This document shows positions 15,673 to 23,991 of a DNA stretch of 27,724 bases, piece by piece. Position numbers and translations under genes: made by a program. This DNA is from CAZTYI01 sp964466185. Its GTDB lineage: Bacteria; Chlamydiota; Chlamydiia; Chlamydiales; SM23-39. The stretch covers positions 1 through 27,724 of the forward strand of contig CAYXMS010000018.1 in NCBI GenBank assembly GCA_964466185.1, in the 5' to 3' direction. Under the pieces are notes generated by a model. It worked only from the letters and a program-made list of their open reading frames with translations, was not told the origin of the DNA and did not search any database. Each line of letters starts with the position of its first letter. Position 1 is the stretch's first letter.

Positions 15673-16616
15673 GCAGCCCCTTTGGTATTTGGCGGTTTGG
15701 TTTTTTTAGCAGCTTCCGGATATGGGATATGAAATCTTTGGAACTGTTTTTTTAAAGATTTTTCTGTAGTTTTAAAATAACGGTAAACACCGAAAATAGC
15801 CTGAATATTTTTTGTGTCTTTAACCAGTTTTTTCAGTTGAGGCTTGGGTATGGAAGAACCGTCAGCTTTTAAATCAGCCCCCAGCGCATCAAATAAAAAG
15901 GTAAAAATAAAAACTAAATGCTCAAAAGAGAATTTTTCAAAAAGGGTTTTAAAAAGTAAAGCAGGAGTCCACTCTTTGTCAATAATAACACGATATAGTT
16001 GACGCAGAGCGTTGGGTTCTTTTTTGACCTCGGGATGTTTTTGGGTAAATGCTTTAACCGGCTGCTTGATATTATGGCCGGCTTTTACATCTCTGCCCTG
16101 TCTGGTATTTAAAAGAGCGCGGGCTTGGCCAATTTTGGTTTTTAAATCGGCTTTGGACATTCTTTCTAAAAATGCTAAAGTGCTATCAGCAAGAGTCGGA
16201 TCTGCATATACATTTAAAACTTTGCGCAAAATGTCTTCGGGAGTATCTTGAGGGGTTAAACTGTTGTGCAGTTGAATTAATGTAGAAGCTGTAAATTCAG
16301 GGTCCTTTTTAGCCATTTCTTTGGCTTCTTTGTCTATTTTTTCAATTTTTTCAAAATGGATATCTTTTTTGGAATGGACAGCTTCTTCGACTTCAACTTC
16401 TTCTTCTTTTTCCTTTCCGCGTTCTTTTTTGGAAAGTAAACCTCTTATGATGCCAAAATTCCCGAGCGATTCGGCATCTACCGTCTGCCCAAGAGGCAAA
16501 GCAGTACGGGCCTGGACAATCGATTTTCCATTTTTCAGTTGGGCTTTAGTCGCTTTCTGGGTTTTTTGAGGACCACGGGCCCCTAGAGGATTTACCGGAT
16601 TGGAATGTGATGTCAT
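15669..16616 (-). CDS. sctW: T3SS gatekeeper SctW (CopN/YopN-like), N-terminal part
   Basis: 315 residues with HrpJ/YopN-like features. The polar Ser/Pro/Gly/Gln-rich first ~45 residues suit a secretion signal and chaperone-binding segment, followed by an acidic Lys/Glu stretch (70-110). Helical repeats follow: LIQLHNSLTPQDTPEDILRK with NVYADPTLADSTLAFLERM, and LFDALGADLKADGSSIPKP near 240-260. The protein controls the switch to effector secretion. Chlamydial CopN (about 420 residues) also contains a TyeA domain; here 315 + 107 residues add up to that length in two ORFs. An A7 run lies about 35 nt before the stop codon. The gene ends by ATGA overlap with the TyeA-like gene and begins 22 bp after sctV. 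Confidence 0.85.
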   Translation of the reverse strand: MTSHSNPVNPLGARGPQKTQKATKAQLKNGKSIVQARTALPLGQTVDAESLGNFGIIRGLLSKKERGKEKEEEVEVEEAVHSKKDIHFEKIEKIDKEAKEMAKKDPEFTASTLIQLHNSLTPQDTPEDILRKVLNVYADPTLADSTLAFLERMSKADLKTKIGQARALLNTRQGRDVKAGHNIKQPVKAFTQKHPEVKKEPNALRQLYRVIIDKEWTPALLFKTLFEKFSFEHLVFIFTFLFDALGADLKADGSSIPKPQLKKLVKDTKNIQAIFGVYRYFKTTEKSLKKQFQRFHIPYPEAAKKTKPPNTKGAA

Positions 16617-16638
16617 ATCCGCCTCTTTGTTTGGTTTA

Positions 16639-18765
16639 TTATGTCAGCTGTATCCGACCTAGCGGCTGAATCTTGATCTCAGGTATAATTTCCTGATAAG
16701 AAATAACCGACATATCTGGATATTCGCTTTCTATCAGTTTTTTAACAAAACGCCTAACATCAATAGCTGTTAACATAGTCGGCGGCTGGCCACCGATAGG
16801 GGTAGGGGTAATGGTTGAGCGCATTGTTCCCATGATCATTTGCACAGAGTCAGGATCCAACGCCAGATAAGAACCGGCGGAAGTCTGCTTAATAGCGGCT
16901 CTGACCATGTCTTCAATTTCGGGATCTAATAAATACACTGAAAGCGTAGATTTGCCTTGGGAATATTTGTAGCTGATATAGCGTTTTAAAGAAGAACGGA
17001 TATATTCAGTTAGTAAAATCGTATCTTTTTCAGTTTGCGCCCATTCGGAGAGCGCTTCTAGAATCGTTCTTAAATCCTTGATAGAGACTTGCTCTTGTAC
17101 CAGACGCTTAAAGATGTCGGTTAATTTTTGTAAAGGTACTAAGCGAGTAACTTCCTTGATCAGGTCCGGATAGGACTTCTCCACAAATTCTAAAATTGCT
17201 CTGACCTCTTGAATGCCAATAAAATCCTGAGCATTTTTACGGTAAAATTTAGATAAATGCAGGATCATGACTTCTAATGGATTCCAATAGCTGATGCCGG
17301 CTTTTTTTAAAAGGTCTTTATGTTTTTCTTCTACCCATAAAGAAGGCAGGTCGGATGTTGTTTTTACTTCTTTGTATGGTATGTTATAGTGATCTAAATT
17401 TTCTTTGGTTTCAGCTGTTAAAAGATAGTCTTTTAGAGTTTTGCCCCTGGATACCGGGACTTCATTAAGGAAAATAGCATATTCGTCATCTTCTAAAAAG
17501 GTAGAGTCAGTGCGCACATGTACTCCAGGGAAACGGACACCTAAGTCCTGGTATAGAGCATGTCTCATTTTAGGGATCATGGAATTGATAAAATTAAGAC
17601 CGGATTTGTCTTTTTTAATGACCGTAGATAAAGATTTGCCTATTTCTAACATAACAGGCAGGGTAAGAGCATATTCGTCTCTTCCTCCGGAGACGGTAAT
17701 ATGACCATCCGTAGCTTCTTCTGCCGGCGCCAGTCCTGCTGCTGCGCGAGCCGCTGTTTGTCTAGATTTTTTCCAAAGAATAAATCCCATTCCGGAAATG
17801 GCAATGGACAGCACAATAAAAGGAATCGGCGGAAAGCCCGGTACTAGGGACATTAGCATTAAAATGATGCCGGCGATGATTAAAGCTTTGGGCTGCTGTA
17901 AAATCTGTTCGGAAATTTCTTTTCCCAAGTTGTCATCTTTTTTCTCCGAAGATACCCGGGTTGTGACCATGCCGGCAGTTAAGGCAATCATTAAAGCAGG
18001 GATTTGGGTTACCAAACCATCGCCAATAGACAGTAAAGAATATACTTTTGCCGCCTGGCCTAATGTCATGCCATGCATCATGGTTCCAATGATCAAGCCG
18101 CCAATAATGTTAATAACAGCAATTACGATGCCGGCAATTACATCGCCTTTGACAAATTTCATAGCGCCGTCCATAGCTCCATAAAGCTGGGACTCTTTAG
18201 TTAAAATTAGGCGGGCTTCTCTTGCTTGGTTATTGTCTATAATGCCGGATCTTAGGTCTGCATCAATGCTCATTTGCTTGCCGGGCATAGCATCTAAAGT
18301 AAAACGGGCAGCGACTTCTGCTACCCTTTCTGCACCTTTGGTGACTACAATAAATTGGACGATTGTAATAATCAAAAAGATCACACCGCCGACAACATAG
18401 TTGCCTCCTACCACAAACTGGCCAAAAGCATGAATAATATGGCCGGCATTGGCATTTAATAAAATTTGCCTGGTAGAAGAGATGTTGACTCCCAAACGAT
18501 ATAACGTAGTTAATAGCAGAAGAGAAGGAAAAACAGTCAGCTGGATAGCTTTTTGAATATAAAGTGCGACAAATAAAATGGAAATGGACATAGTTAAATT
18601 AATGGAAATCAAAATATCTATTACATTAGGAGGAACGGGAAAAATCAGCACCATCAAAATGCTGATAATAAAAATCGCTAAAATAATGTCTGACGACCTG
18701 GCGATTGTGCGCAGGGCTTTTTCTCCGCCTAAAGCATCAATAATGTTGGAAAAAGTTTCTTTCAT
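16639..18765 (-). CDS. sctV: T3SS export gate protein SctV (CdsV/LcrD/FlhA family)
   Basis: Inner-membrane export-gate component whose cytoplasmic domains form a nonameric ring for substrate selection. The N-terminal ~340 residues hold the membrane segments. FHIPEP-family landmarks are TVFPSLLLLTTLYRLGVNIS (77-96) and the highly conserved RFTLDAMPGKQMSIDADL (154-171). The C-terminal cytoplasmic domain (about 365-708) is complete. At 708 residues it has full family length. The ATG overlaps the end of sctU (ATGA), showing translational coupling. Flagellar FlhA is the only serious alternative; the sctU/sctW/chaperone context favours the injectisome. Confidence 0.96.
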   Translation of the reverse strand: MKETFSNIIDALGGEKALRTIARSSDIILAIFIISILMVLIFPVPPNVIDILISINLTMSISILFVALYIQKAIQLTVFPSLLLLTTLYRLGVNISSTRQILLNANAGHIIHAFGQFVVGGNYVVGGVIFLIITIVQFIVVTKGAERVAEVAARFTLDAMPGKQMSIDADLRSGIIDNNQAREARLILTKESQLYGAMDGAMKFVKGDVIAGIVIAVINIIGGLIIGTMMHGMTLGQAAKVYSLLSIGDGLVTQIPALMIALTAGMVTTRVSSEKKDDNLGKEISEQILQQPKALIIAGIILMLMSLVPGFPPIPFIVLSIAISGMGFILWKKSRQTAARAAAGLAPAEEATDGHITVSGGRDEYALTLPVMLEIGKSLSTVIKKDKSGLNFINSMIPKMRHALYQDLGVRFPGVHVRTDSTFLEDDEYAIFLNEVPVSRGKTLKDYLLTAETKENLDHYNIPYKEVKTTSDLPSLWVEEKHKDLLKKAGISYWNPLEVMILHLSKFYRKNAQDFIGIQEVRAILEFVEKSYPDLIKEVTRLVPLQKLTDIFKRLVQEQVSIKDLRTILEALSEWAQTEKDTILLTEYIRSSLKRYISYKYSQGKSTLSVYLLDPEIEDMVRAAIKQTSAGSYLALDPDSVQMIMGTMRSTITPTPIGGQPPTMLTAIDVRRFVKKLIESEYPDMSVISYQEIIPEIKIQPLGRIQLT

Positions 18766-19844
18766 CTTTTTAAAAACTCCTCAGCCACATCTTCTTTCTC
18801 CCGTTTCTCGACGCTCTCCAGCCATTTTAAAATTTCTGCAATAGCCTGGTAGGTCTCATGCGGAATAAAATCTCCAATCCTGCCCTTTTCAAATAGCATG
18901 CGTGCCAAATCTACATTTCTCATTATAGGAATATTGCCCTGAATTGCAACTGCAATTATTTTTTCAGCAGTAACTCCCACTCCCATGGTTAAAATAACAG
19001 GAACCTGTTCTTTGAGCTGTTCAAAGCCGACTGCTACAGCTATGTGGGTAGGATTGGTAATAATGGCTTTAGCTCTTTTAGCAGAGGAAGGGCCTCCAGA
19101 ATAAGCTATTTCCCGAGACAGTTCTTTTCTGCGTCCTTTGATATGAGGATCTCCTTCTGTATCGCGATATTCTTGTTTTACTTCGAATTTTTCCATCATC
19201 ATCTCTTTGGCAAAATTGCGCCTTTGAAAAAATAAATCAAATAAAGCGACAAACAAAAAGAAAATGCCAACTTGCGTTACGATCTTTTTTAAAAAATCAC
19301 TGAATAAAAGCGCGCTTTCTTCAACCGGTATGGATGATGTTTGCACAACTTCTGAAATCGTATTTTTGATCACTAAAAAGATGATTAAAGCAGCCCCGAA
19401 AATTTTGGTAATCGATTTTAAAAGCTCGATTAAAGTTTTTAGTTTGAATTTTTGCTTGATGCCCTCGACTGGATTAAGCCTTTTAAATTGAAATTTCATG
19501 GCTTCAAAGGAAAAAACCGGACCTACGACTAAAAAACTGGTGATTACACCAACTAAGGCAACAATGACTACTAGAGGGAAAGAACACATGGCAATGACAT
19601 AAATAGCTTCTGTCATATAACCGCCAACTTTATTGGTTAGATCAATATTGCCAGTAATGGAACGGAAAGTTTTTATAATGTATTCTGATAAATTGCGGAA
19701 AAGATAGCCGGCAGCAAACAGCGTTCCTAAAATAGCTGTTAAAAAAGTCAGGGCTGAAGACATGTCCTGTGATTTGGCGACTTGTCCTTTTTTGCGGGCG
19801 TCTCTCAGCTTTTTAGGCGTTGCCTTTTCCGACTTTTCTGCCAT
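18762..19844 (-). CDS. sctU: T3SS export switch protein SctU (CdsU/YscU family)
   Basis: Membrane protein of the export apparatus that controls substrate specificity by self-cleavage. The basic N terminus (MAEKSEKATPKKLRDARKKG) is family-typical. Four hydrophobic segments lie near 30-50, 80-107, 147-166 and 190-208. The linker EVKQEYRDTEGDPHIKGRR (221-239) is followed by the autocleavage motif NPTH (264-267), with cleavage expected between N264 and P265. The C-terminal ~93 residues complete the cytoplasmic domain. There is no Shine-Dalgarno at the ATG. It is the first gene of the T3SS transcript, 120 bp downstream of ychF. Confidence 0.97.
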   Translation of the reverse strand: MAEKSEKATPKKLRDARKKGQVAKSQDMSSALTFLTAILGTLFAAGYLFRNLSEYIIKTFRSITGNIDLTNKVGGYMTEAIYVIAMCSFPLVVIVALVGVITSFLVVGPVFSFEAMKFQFKRLNPVEGIKQKFKLKTLIELLKSITKIFGAALIIFLVIKNTISEVVQTSSIPVEESALLFSDFLKKIVTQVGIFFLFVALFDLFFQRRNFAKEMMMEKFEVKQEYRDTEGDPHIKGRRKELSREIAYSGGPSSAKRAKAIITNPTHIAVAVGFEQLKEQVPVILTMGVGVTAEKIIAVAIQGNIPIMRNVDLARMLFEKGRIGDFIPHETYQAIAEILKWLESVEKREKEDVAEEFLKR

Positions 19845-19878
19845 AACAAAAAGTTTTTACTGATTTATGGTTTTAAAT

Positions 19879-19908
19879 TTAATATTTTTATTTTTAATCT
19901 ATGGGCAA
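19879..19908 (-). promoter_or_regulatory. Possible promoter of the sctU-sctV-sctW operon
   Basis: Minus-strand TTGCCC (19903-19908) and TATTAA (19879-19884) with an 18-bp spacer in the only sizeable gap upstream of sctU. Both boxes are imperfect, so read-through from ychF remains possible. Confidence 0.35.
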
Positions 19909-19964
19909 GAAAGCTTCTTTAAGGAAAGAAAATTAGCTGTAAAGCAAATTCTTATCTGGTTTGT

Positions 19965-21065
19965 TCAAGAGTGGAAAAATAAAATTACGTCTCCATCTTT
20001 AACCACATAATCGCGCCCTTCAATCTTGACAGACCCTGCTTCTCTTGCGCCTACCCTTCCGTTATACTTGATCATATCATTATAGGAAACAATTTCTGCA
20101 CGGATAAAACCTTTTTCCAAATCACTGTGGATTTTACCGGCGGCAGCCGGCGCTGTTGTGCCTTTTTTGATCGTCCAAGCCCTGGTCTCTTTTTCTCCCG
20201 CTGTTAAAAAAGTAATTAAATCCAGCAGCTTAAAGGCAGCTTTGGTAAGTTTGGCCAGGCCCGATTCTTTGAGATTGAGACTTTCTAAAAATTCCCCTGC
20301 TTCTTTTGCCGGCAGATCGGCTATCTCTTCTTCTATTTTAGCAGAAATTGCCACCACTTCGCTATTTTCTTCCCGGGCTAATTCTTTGAGTTTTTGAACG
20401 TGTGGATTCTGAGTAGGATTTGTAAGGTCATTTTCTGCTACGTTAGCCACGTAAATCATCTTTTTAGCAGTCAAAAAATTGTGGTTTTTTAAGCTGTTTT
20501 GCTCTTCTTTGCTTAAAGATAGGGTAATAAGACGTTTGTTCTGATTTAAGTGTCCGATTGCTTTTTGAATGATGCCGAGCTCTACTTTGGCTTTAGGATC
20601 CTGGCCTTTAACTTTTTTTTCTAATTTGCCGGCTATGTTTTGGGCAGTTTGCAAATCAGCTAAAATAAGCTCTAAATTAATAACTTCAACATCGCGTTTA
20701 GGATCTACCGAGCCGGAGACATGGATTACATTGTCATCTTCAAAACAGCGCACCACTTGGACAATAGCATCTGTTTCGCGGATATTGGTCAAAAACTGGT
20801 TCCCTAAGCCCTCTCCTTTGGAAGCCCCTTTTACTAGGCCTGCAATGTCAACAAAAGAGACGGTAGCATAAACGGTTTTTTCACTGTTATAAATTTTAGT
20901 AAGCTTATCTAGCCTTTGATCTTTTAAAATAACTACTCCGACATTAGGCTCAATTGTACAAAAGGGATAGTTTTCAATTGGAATAGTTTTTTTAGTAATG
21001 GCTTTGAAAAGTGTAGATTTGCCGATATTCGGAAGGCCGACAATGCCACAAGCAAGATTAGACAT
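19965..21065 (-). CDS. ychF: Ribosome-binding GTPase/ATPase YchF (OLA1 family)
   Basis: TRAFAC-class P-loop NTPase that binds ribosomes and, in studied members, prefers ATP. The frame reaches a TTG at 21104, but ATG at 21065 gives MSNLACGIVGLPNIGKST, the canonical N terminus, and 366 residues, the usual length. The P-loop GLPNIGKS is at 10-17. SFVDIAGLVKGASKGEGLGNQFL is the switch II region, and NVAEND replaces the usual G4 motif, as is typical for this family. The C-terminal TGS domain includes LITFLTAGEKETRAWTIKKG. In Chlamydia ychF also sits directly upstream of the sctU gene. Confidence 0.97.
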   Translation of the reverse strand: MSNLACGIVGLPNIGKSTLFKAITKKTIPIENYPFCTIEPNVGVVILKDQRLDKLTKIYNSEKTVYATVSFVDIAGLVKGASKGEGLGNQFLTNIRETDAIVQVVRCFEDDNVIHVSGSVDPKRDVEVINLELILADLQTAQNIAGKLEKKVKGQDPKAKVELGIIQKAIGHLNQNKRLITLSLSKEEQNSLKNHNFLTAKKMIYVANVAENDLTNPTQNPHVQKLKELAREENSEVVAISAKIEEEIADLPAKEAGEFLESLNLKESGLAKLTKAAFKLLDLITFLTAGEKETRAWTIKKGTTAPAAAGKIHSDLEKGFIRAEIVSYNDMIKYNGRVGAREAGSVKIEGRDYVVKDGDVILFFHS

Positions 21066-21207
21066 ATTTATTTTATCTTTTTTTAAAAAATTTAGCAGGT
21101 TCAAAGATTGTAATTTATAATTATAACATCTATCTAAATCTAAATCTATTCTAAGTTTATTCAGTCTTTTCAGATACTCGGAAAAAATCTTTTAAAAATA
21201 AAATTGA

Positions 21208-21236
21208 TTGATTTTACAGTCAAAATTTTTTATAGC
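21208..21236 (+). promoter_or_regulatory. Promoter for the GT2 gene, overlapping a divergent candidate
   Basis: TTGATT (21208-21213), 17-bp spacer and TATAGC (21231-21236) point toward the glycosyltransferase at 21304. On the minus strand TTGACT (21218-21223) and TATTTT (21195-21200), also 17 bp apart, point toward ychF, so the two would compete for polymerase. A closer TATAAT for ychF lies at 21120-21125 without a good -35. Confidence 0.45.
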
Positions 21237-21303
21237 AAAAATAAGTCCAGAAAAAGAAGCCTGGAAAATAAATCTGTTTAACAAGTTTTTTTAAATTGGA
21301 ATT

Positions 21304-22299
21304 ATGACTGTAGCAATTGTTATTTTGAATTACAATGGTCTGGAAGATACATTAAACTGCTTAACTTCAGTTTATAATCTCTCATACCCGGATTTTAAGG
21401 TGATTGTGGTCGATAACGGTTCTTTGATAAAGTCTAAACGACAGATTTTAAAAAAATTTCCTAGGACTATAGTTTTTGAAAATAAGAAAAATTTGGGCTT
21501 TGCCGGAGGATGTAATATTGGCATTCGTTATGCTTTGAAAAAAAAATATCCTTATATTTTGCTTTTAAATAATGATGCTATAGTTGACAGGCATTTGCTG
21601 GATTTTTTTGTGCGTGCCGCTCAGGAAAAACCCCGGGCCGGTATTTTTGGGGCTAAAATTTTAAATTATAAAGCCAAAGCCCAGATTGATAATGTAGGGT
21701 CAGTTTTTTCCTGGGAAATTGGCAAGTTCGTCGATTGTGGAAAGAAAAACCATAAAAGACGGTTGCAAAACCCTAGAAAAGTAGATTACGTTTGCGGCTG
21801 CTGTTTATTTTTGAAATCTGAAGTGGTTAAAAAAATCGGCCTGCTGGAAAAGAAGTTTTTTTTATTGTGGGAGGAAACTGATTTTTGCTATCGCGCTAAG
21901 AAAAATAATTTTGAAATTTGGACAGTGCCCAGGGCATTGGTCTGGCATAAGGTATCCGCTTCTTTTTCCGGAGGTAAAATTCATTCTGAATATTTTTGGT
22001 GGCGCGGAAGGCTTTTATGGGTCAGCCGTAATTTAAATTCAAAAGAAAAATTTCTTTTTTATGGTAAATTTTTAAGTAAAGATATATTTAAATTAATTAA
22101 ACTTTATTGCTTGAAAAAGTTTGTGCTTTTTATTTTAAATGTTTTTACTAACCAAAAAGTAGAAAACAGAAAAATTTTTCAGGTTTTGCGCTATCAAGCA
22201 GCTATTCAAGGAATTTTAGATTATTTCTTGAAAAATTTTGGAGCGGGCCCTCGCTGGATTAAAAATAGCCGTTTTAAACAAACTGTTTTTAAAAGCTAA
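21304..22299 (+). CDS. Family 2 glycosyltransferase (WbbL/rhamnosyltransferase-like)
   Basis: Cytoplasmic GT-A sugar transferase of 331 residues, probably adding a sugar to an envelope polysaccharide or lipid carrier. VAIVILNYNGLEDTLNCLTS (3-22) begins the nucleotide-binding fold, VVDNGS (35-40) follows, NLGFAGGCNIGI (63-74) is typical of this subgroup, NND (89-91) is the metal-binding DxD-like motif, and WEETDFCYRAK (189-199) includes the probable catalytic acid. The last ~75 residues after LFYGKF are basic. It lies opposite ychF, in the place where Chlamydia has ribF. Its last ~190 bp and 38 bp of flank are repeated at 23806-24029. Substrate cannot be deduced. Confidence 0.9.
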   Translation: MTVAIVILNYNGLEDTLNCLTSVYNLSYPDFKVIVVDNGSLIKSKRQILKKFPRTIVFENKKNLGFAGGCNIGIRYALKKKYPYILLLNNDAIVDRHLLDFFVRAAQEKPRAGIFGAKILNYKAKAQIDNVGSVFSWEIGKFVDCGKKNHKRRLQNPRKVDYVCGCCLFLKSEVVKKIGLLEKKFFLLWEETDFCYRAKKNNFEIWTVPRALVWHKVSASFSGGKIHSEYFWWRGRLLWVSRNLNSKEKFLFYGKFLSKDIFKLIKLYCLKKFVLFILNVFTNQKVENRKIFQVLRYQAAIQGILDYFLKNFGAGPRWIKNSRFKQTVFKS

Positions 22300-22337
22300 A
22301 TTCTTTAAAGAATAGTAATTTTAAAGGCGTTTTTTAA
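22114..22337 (+). repeat. Direct repeat, copy 1 (3' end of the GT2 gene)
   Basis: 224 bases matching 23806-24029 at a constant offset of 1692 with a single difference that I could find (T22322 versus C24014). It covers the last ~62 codons of the GT2 gene and 38 bp beyond its stop codon. Confidence 0.93.
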
Positions 22338-22656
22338 TAAATTTACTTCTTAGGTTAAACAATAAGAAAGCTTAAAGCCTACCTAGATAGGCTTTGAGCT
22401 TTGCTTCCAAATCTAAAAATTAATAAAATTCCCAAGAAAATTCTGATTAAGTCTAAAGCCGAAGGTTAAAAAGATTTTGAATTGTTTGAATGAGCTAATT
22501 GATCTTTTTCCCATAGTTTTAGTCAGAGGGCTTTTTGAGCCTGAGTTTAATTATAATTAAAGATATGAATATGATTAAGGATTAAAAAAACCTTCAAATG
22601 GGGTAGGTGGGGAGTTGTTTGCATTTAAAAAATTTTTGTTAATAAATCGATAAAGC
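22338..22656. other. Noncoding gap between GT2 and GT92-like genes
   Basis: Apart from the hairpin at 22370-22400 this gap has no supported gene. A 37-codon open stretch (22447-22560, plus strand) has no start codon and may be a decayed remnant. A short G-rich patch (GGGGTAGGTGGGG, about 22599-22611) stands out from the AT-rich surroundings but is unexplained. Confidence 0.6.
22370..22400. terminator. Hairpin terminator after the GT2 gene
   Basis: AAAGCCTA (22374-22381) pairs with TAGGCTTT (22388-22395) across a 6-nt loop, extended by GCT/AGC beyond one mismatch. It is followed by TTTGCTT, a poor U-run. The duplicated copy at 24029 does not carry this hairpin. Confidence 0.55.
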
Positions 22657-23589
22657 TTAATTTCTTTTTAAGAATTTATTATGTTCTAGTTTTTTCCAAA
22701 ACTTTTCATATTTATCACGATGATACTTATATATAAATTTTATAATATCATAATTTTGTTTCATTAAAAAATCGTGATAATGTTGCCATTCTTTTTTATG
22801 ATCTTGTTCTCTTTTTAATCTTATATTATGAAAATAATTTTCATCTCCTAGAATATAGTGATTAATACGTATGTATTTAACAGAATATGGATTTTCTATA
22901 GTAAGTTTTTTAGCATTTCCATTAAAATAGTTTTCTTTTTTAATAATAGGGAAAATATGCACATTACTGGAAATATGTGGGCTATTTAATGATATATATT
23001 CTGGTCTAACTATAGTTTTCCCATAAAGATTATACGAATGAAAACGAGAAGATGCTTTTGTTAAATTGCTTATCCAGGATTCTTCTTTAGATAAAGTCAT
23101 ACCACTTGTTCCAAAATTACGCCAATGGATATAAACTGCATAAGCTTTTGAAAAATGTTTTTCTAAACATTCCGTTACCGTTGCTTCTTTCATTGGCAAT
23201 AAAAATTCATCTATATCAATAAAAGCTACCCATTTAGCTTTTCCTAATGCTCGTTTTATAGCATTTATATTAGCTGTTTCATGATTATGTACTCTAAATT
23301 TCTGTTTATTCTTTTGTTTTTCAAATTCTTCTATAGGAGGCCAGTTACATAATTCTACTAGACCTTCTTCAATATAAGGTTTTAAAATTTCAATAGAATT
23401 ATCTGTATTGTAGTTGTTATATAGCCAAAAATGATCAACTCCTACCATTCGATGATATTCGATCCATTCTTTTAAAATGGCTGTACTGTCTTTAAAAATA
23501 CAAGCTATACCTAATTCATAATCATATGCGAAACTATTTTGTATTAAACCAAACAGACATATGTAAATCAAAAATAAAAATTTCTTCAT
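22657..23589 (-). CDS. GT92-like (DUF23) glycosyltransferase with signal peptide
   Basis: 310 residues. The N terminus (MKKFLFLIYICLFGLIQNSFA) is a textbook Sec signal peptide, with cleavage likely after SFA (about residue 21). The rest follows the GT92/GT2-like pattern: LGIACIFKDSTAILKEWIEY and YHRMVGVDHFWLYNN near 26-60, then FIDIDEFLLP, a DxD-type metal site, near 120-130, and IRINHY near 245. These proteins usually work in the cytosol or the Golgi lumen, so export here is unusual. The gene is much richer in A+T than its neighbours, has its own consensus promoter and AAGGA ribosome site, and sits between the two direct repeats. Recent horizontal acquisition is likely (inference). Confidence 0.8.
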   Translation of the reverse strand: MKKFLFLIYICLFGLIQNSFAYDYELGIACIFKDSTAILKEWIEYHRMVGVDHFWLYNNYNTDNSIEILKPYIEEGLVELCNWPPIEEFEKQKNKQKFRVHNHETANINAIKRALGKAKWVAFIDIDEFLLPMKEATVTECLEKHFSKAYAVYIHWRNFGTSGMTLSKEESWISNLTKASSRFHSYNLYGKTIVRPEYISLNSPHISSNVHIFPIIKKENYFNGNAKKLTIENPYSVKYIRINHYILGDENYFHNIRLKREQDHKKEWQHYHDFLMKQNYDIIKFIYKYHRDKYEKFWKKLEHNKFLKRN

Positions 23590-23632
23590 TAAAAAATCCT
23601 TCTCGTTTTAATTTTTTTAAAAAAATGCATTT

Positions 23633-23661
23633 ATTATAATTCATAAGAAATTTGTAATCAA
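23633..23661 (-). promoter_or_regulatory. Consensus promoter of the GT92-like gene
   Basis: Minus-strand TTGATT (23656-23661), 17-bp spacer, TATAAT (23633-23638). Start near 23626, giving a ~37-nt leader with AAGGA. It is the best-matching promoter in the window. Confidence 0.7.
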
Positions 23662-23736
23662 TTATCATTATTCTAAATTGAGGAACTCAATTAAAATGTG
23701 ATATTTTATTTAGAGAACCTTAGGTATAGTAATTTC

Positions 23737-23991
23737 GTGAATTATGTTTGTGGCTGCTGTTTGTTTTTGAAATCTGAAGTGATTAAAAAAAATGACCTGT
23801 TGGAAAAAAAGTTTGTGCTTTTTATTTTAAATGTTTTTACTAACCAAAAAGTAGAAAACAGAAAAATTTTTCAGGTTTTGCGCTATCAAGCAGCTATTCA
23901 AGGAATTTTAGATTATTTCTTGAAAAATTTTGGAGCGGGCCCTCGCTGGATTAAAAATAGCCGTTTTAAACAAACTGTTTTTAAAAGCTAA
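23737..23991 (+). pseudogene. Truncated second copy of the GT2 glycosyltransferase
   Basis: An open frame starts with ATG at 23698, but similarity to the GT2 protein begins only near 23737 (VNYVCGCCLFLKSEV, matching VDYVCGCCLFLKSEV in the intact gene). It lacks the first ~159 residues, including the whole nucleotide-binding fold. It also carries an in-frame internal deletion: 23737-23813 corresponds to 21781-21857, then the match jumps to 22114-22337, removing 264 bp (88 codons), including the WEETDF motif. The join lies in an AAAAAG/KKF-coding stretch present at both ends. The first segment differs from the intact gene at roughly one base in seven, while the last 224 bp are almost identical. 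It cannot encode a working transferase. Confidence 0.85.

Noticed and set aside
17441..20871. Several plus-strand open frames of 60-130 codons opposite sctV, sctU and ychF
   Set aside because: All are antisense to well-supported conserved genes and show no family features.
21128..21152. Short tandem-like TCTAAA/TCTATC units near the ychF start
   Set aside because: Only three to four imperfect 6-mers in AT-rich DNA; not a CRISPR or a convincing operator.
22447..22560. 37-codon open stretch in the gap after the GT2 gene
   Set aside because: No start codon or ribosome site, and no recognisable relative; kept only as a possible remnant in the gap description.
23676..23692. Perfect AATTGAG/CTCAATT hairpin upstream of the GT92-like gene
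   Set aside because: 7-bp AT-rich stem with a 3-nt loop and no T-run; could be an operator but is too short to call.
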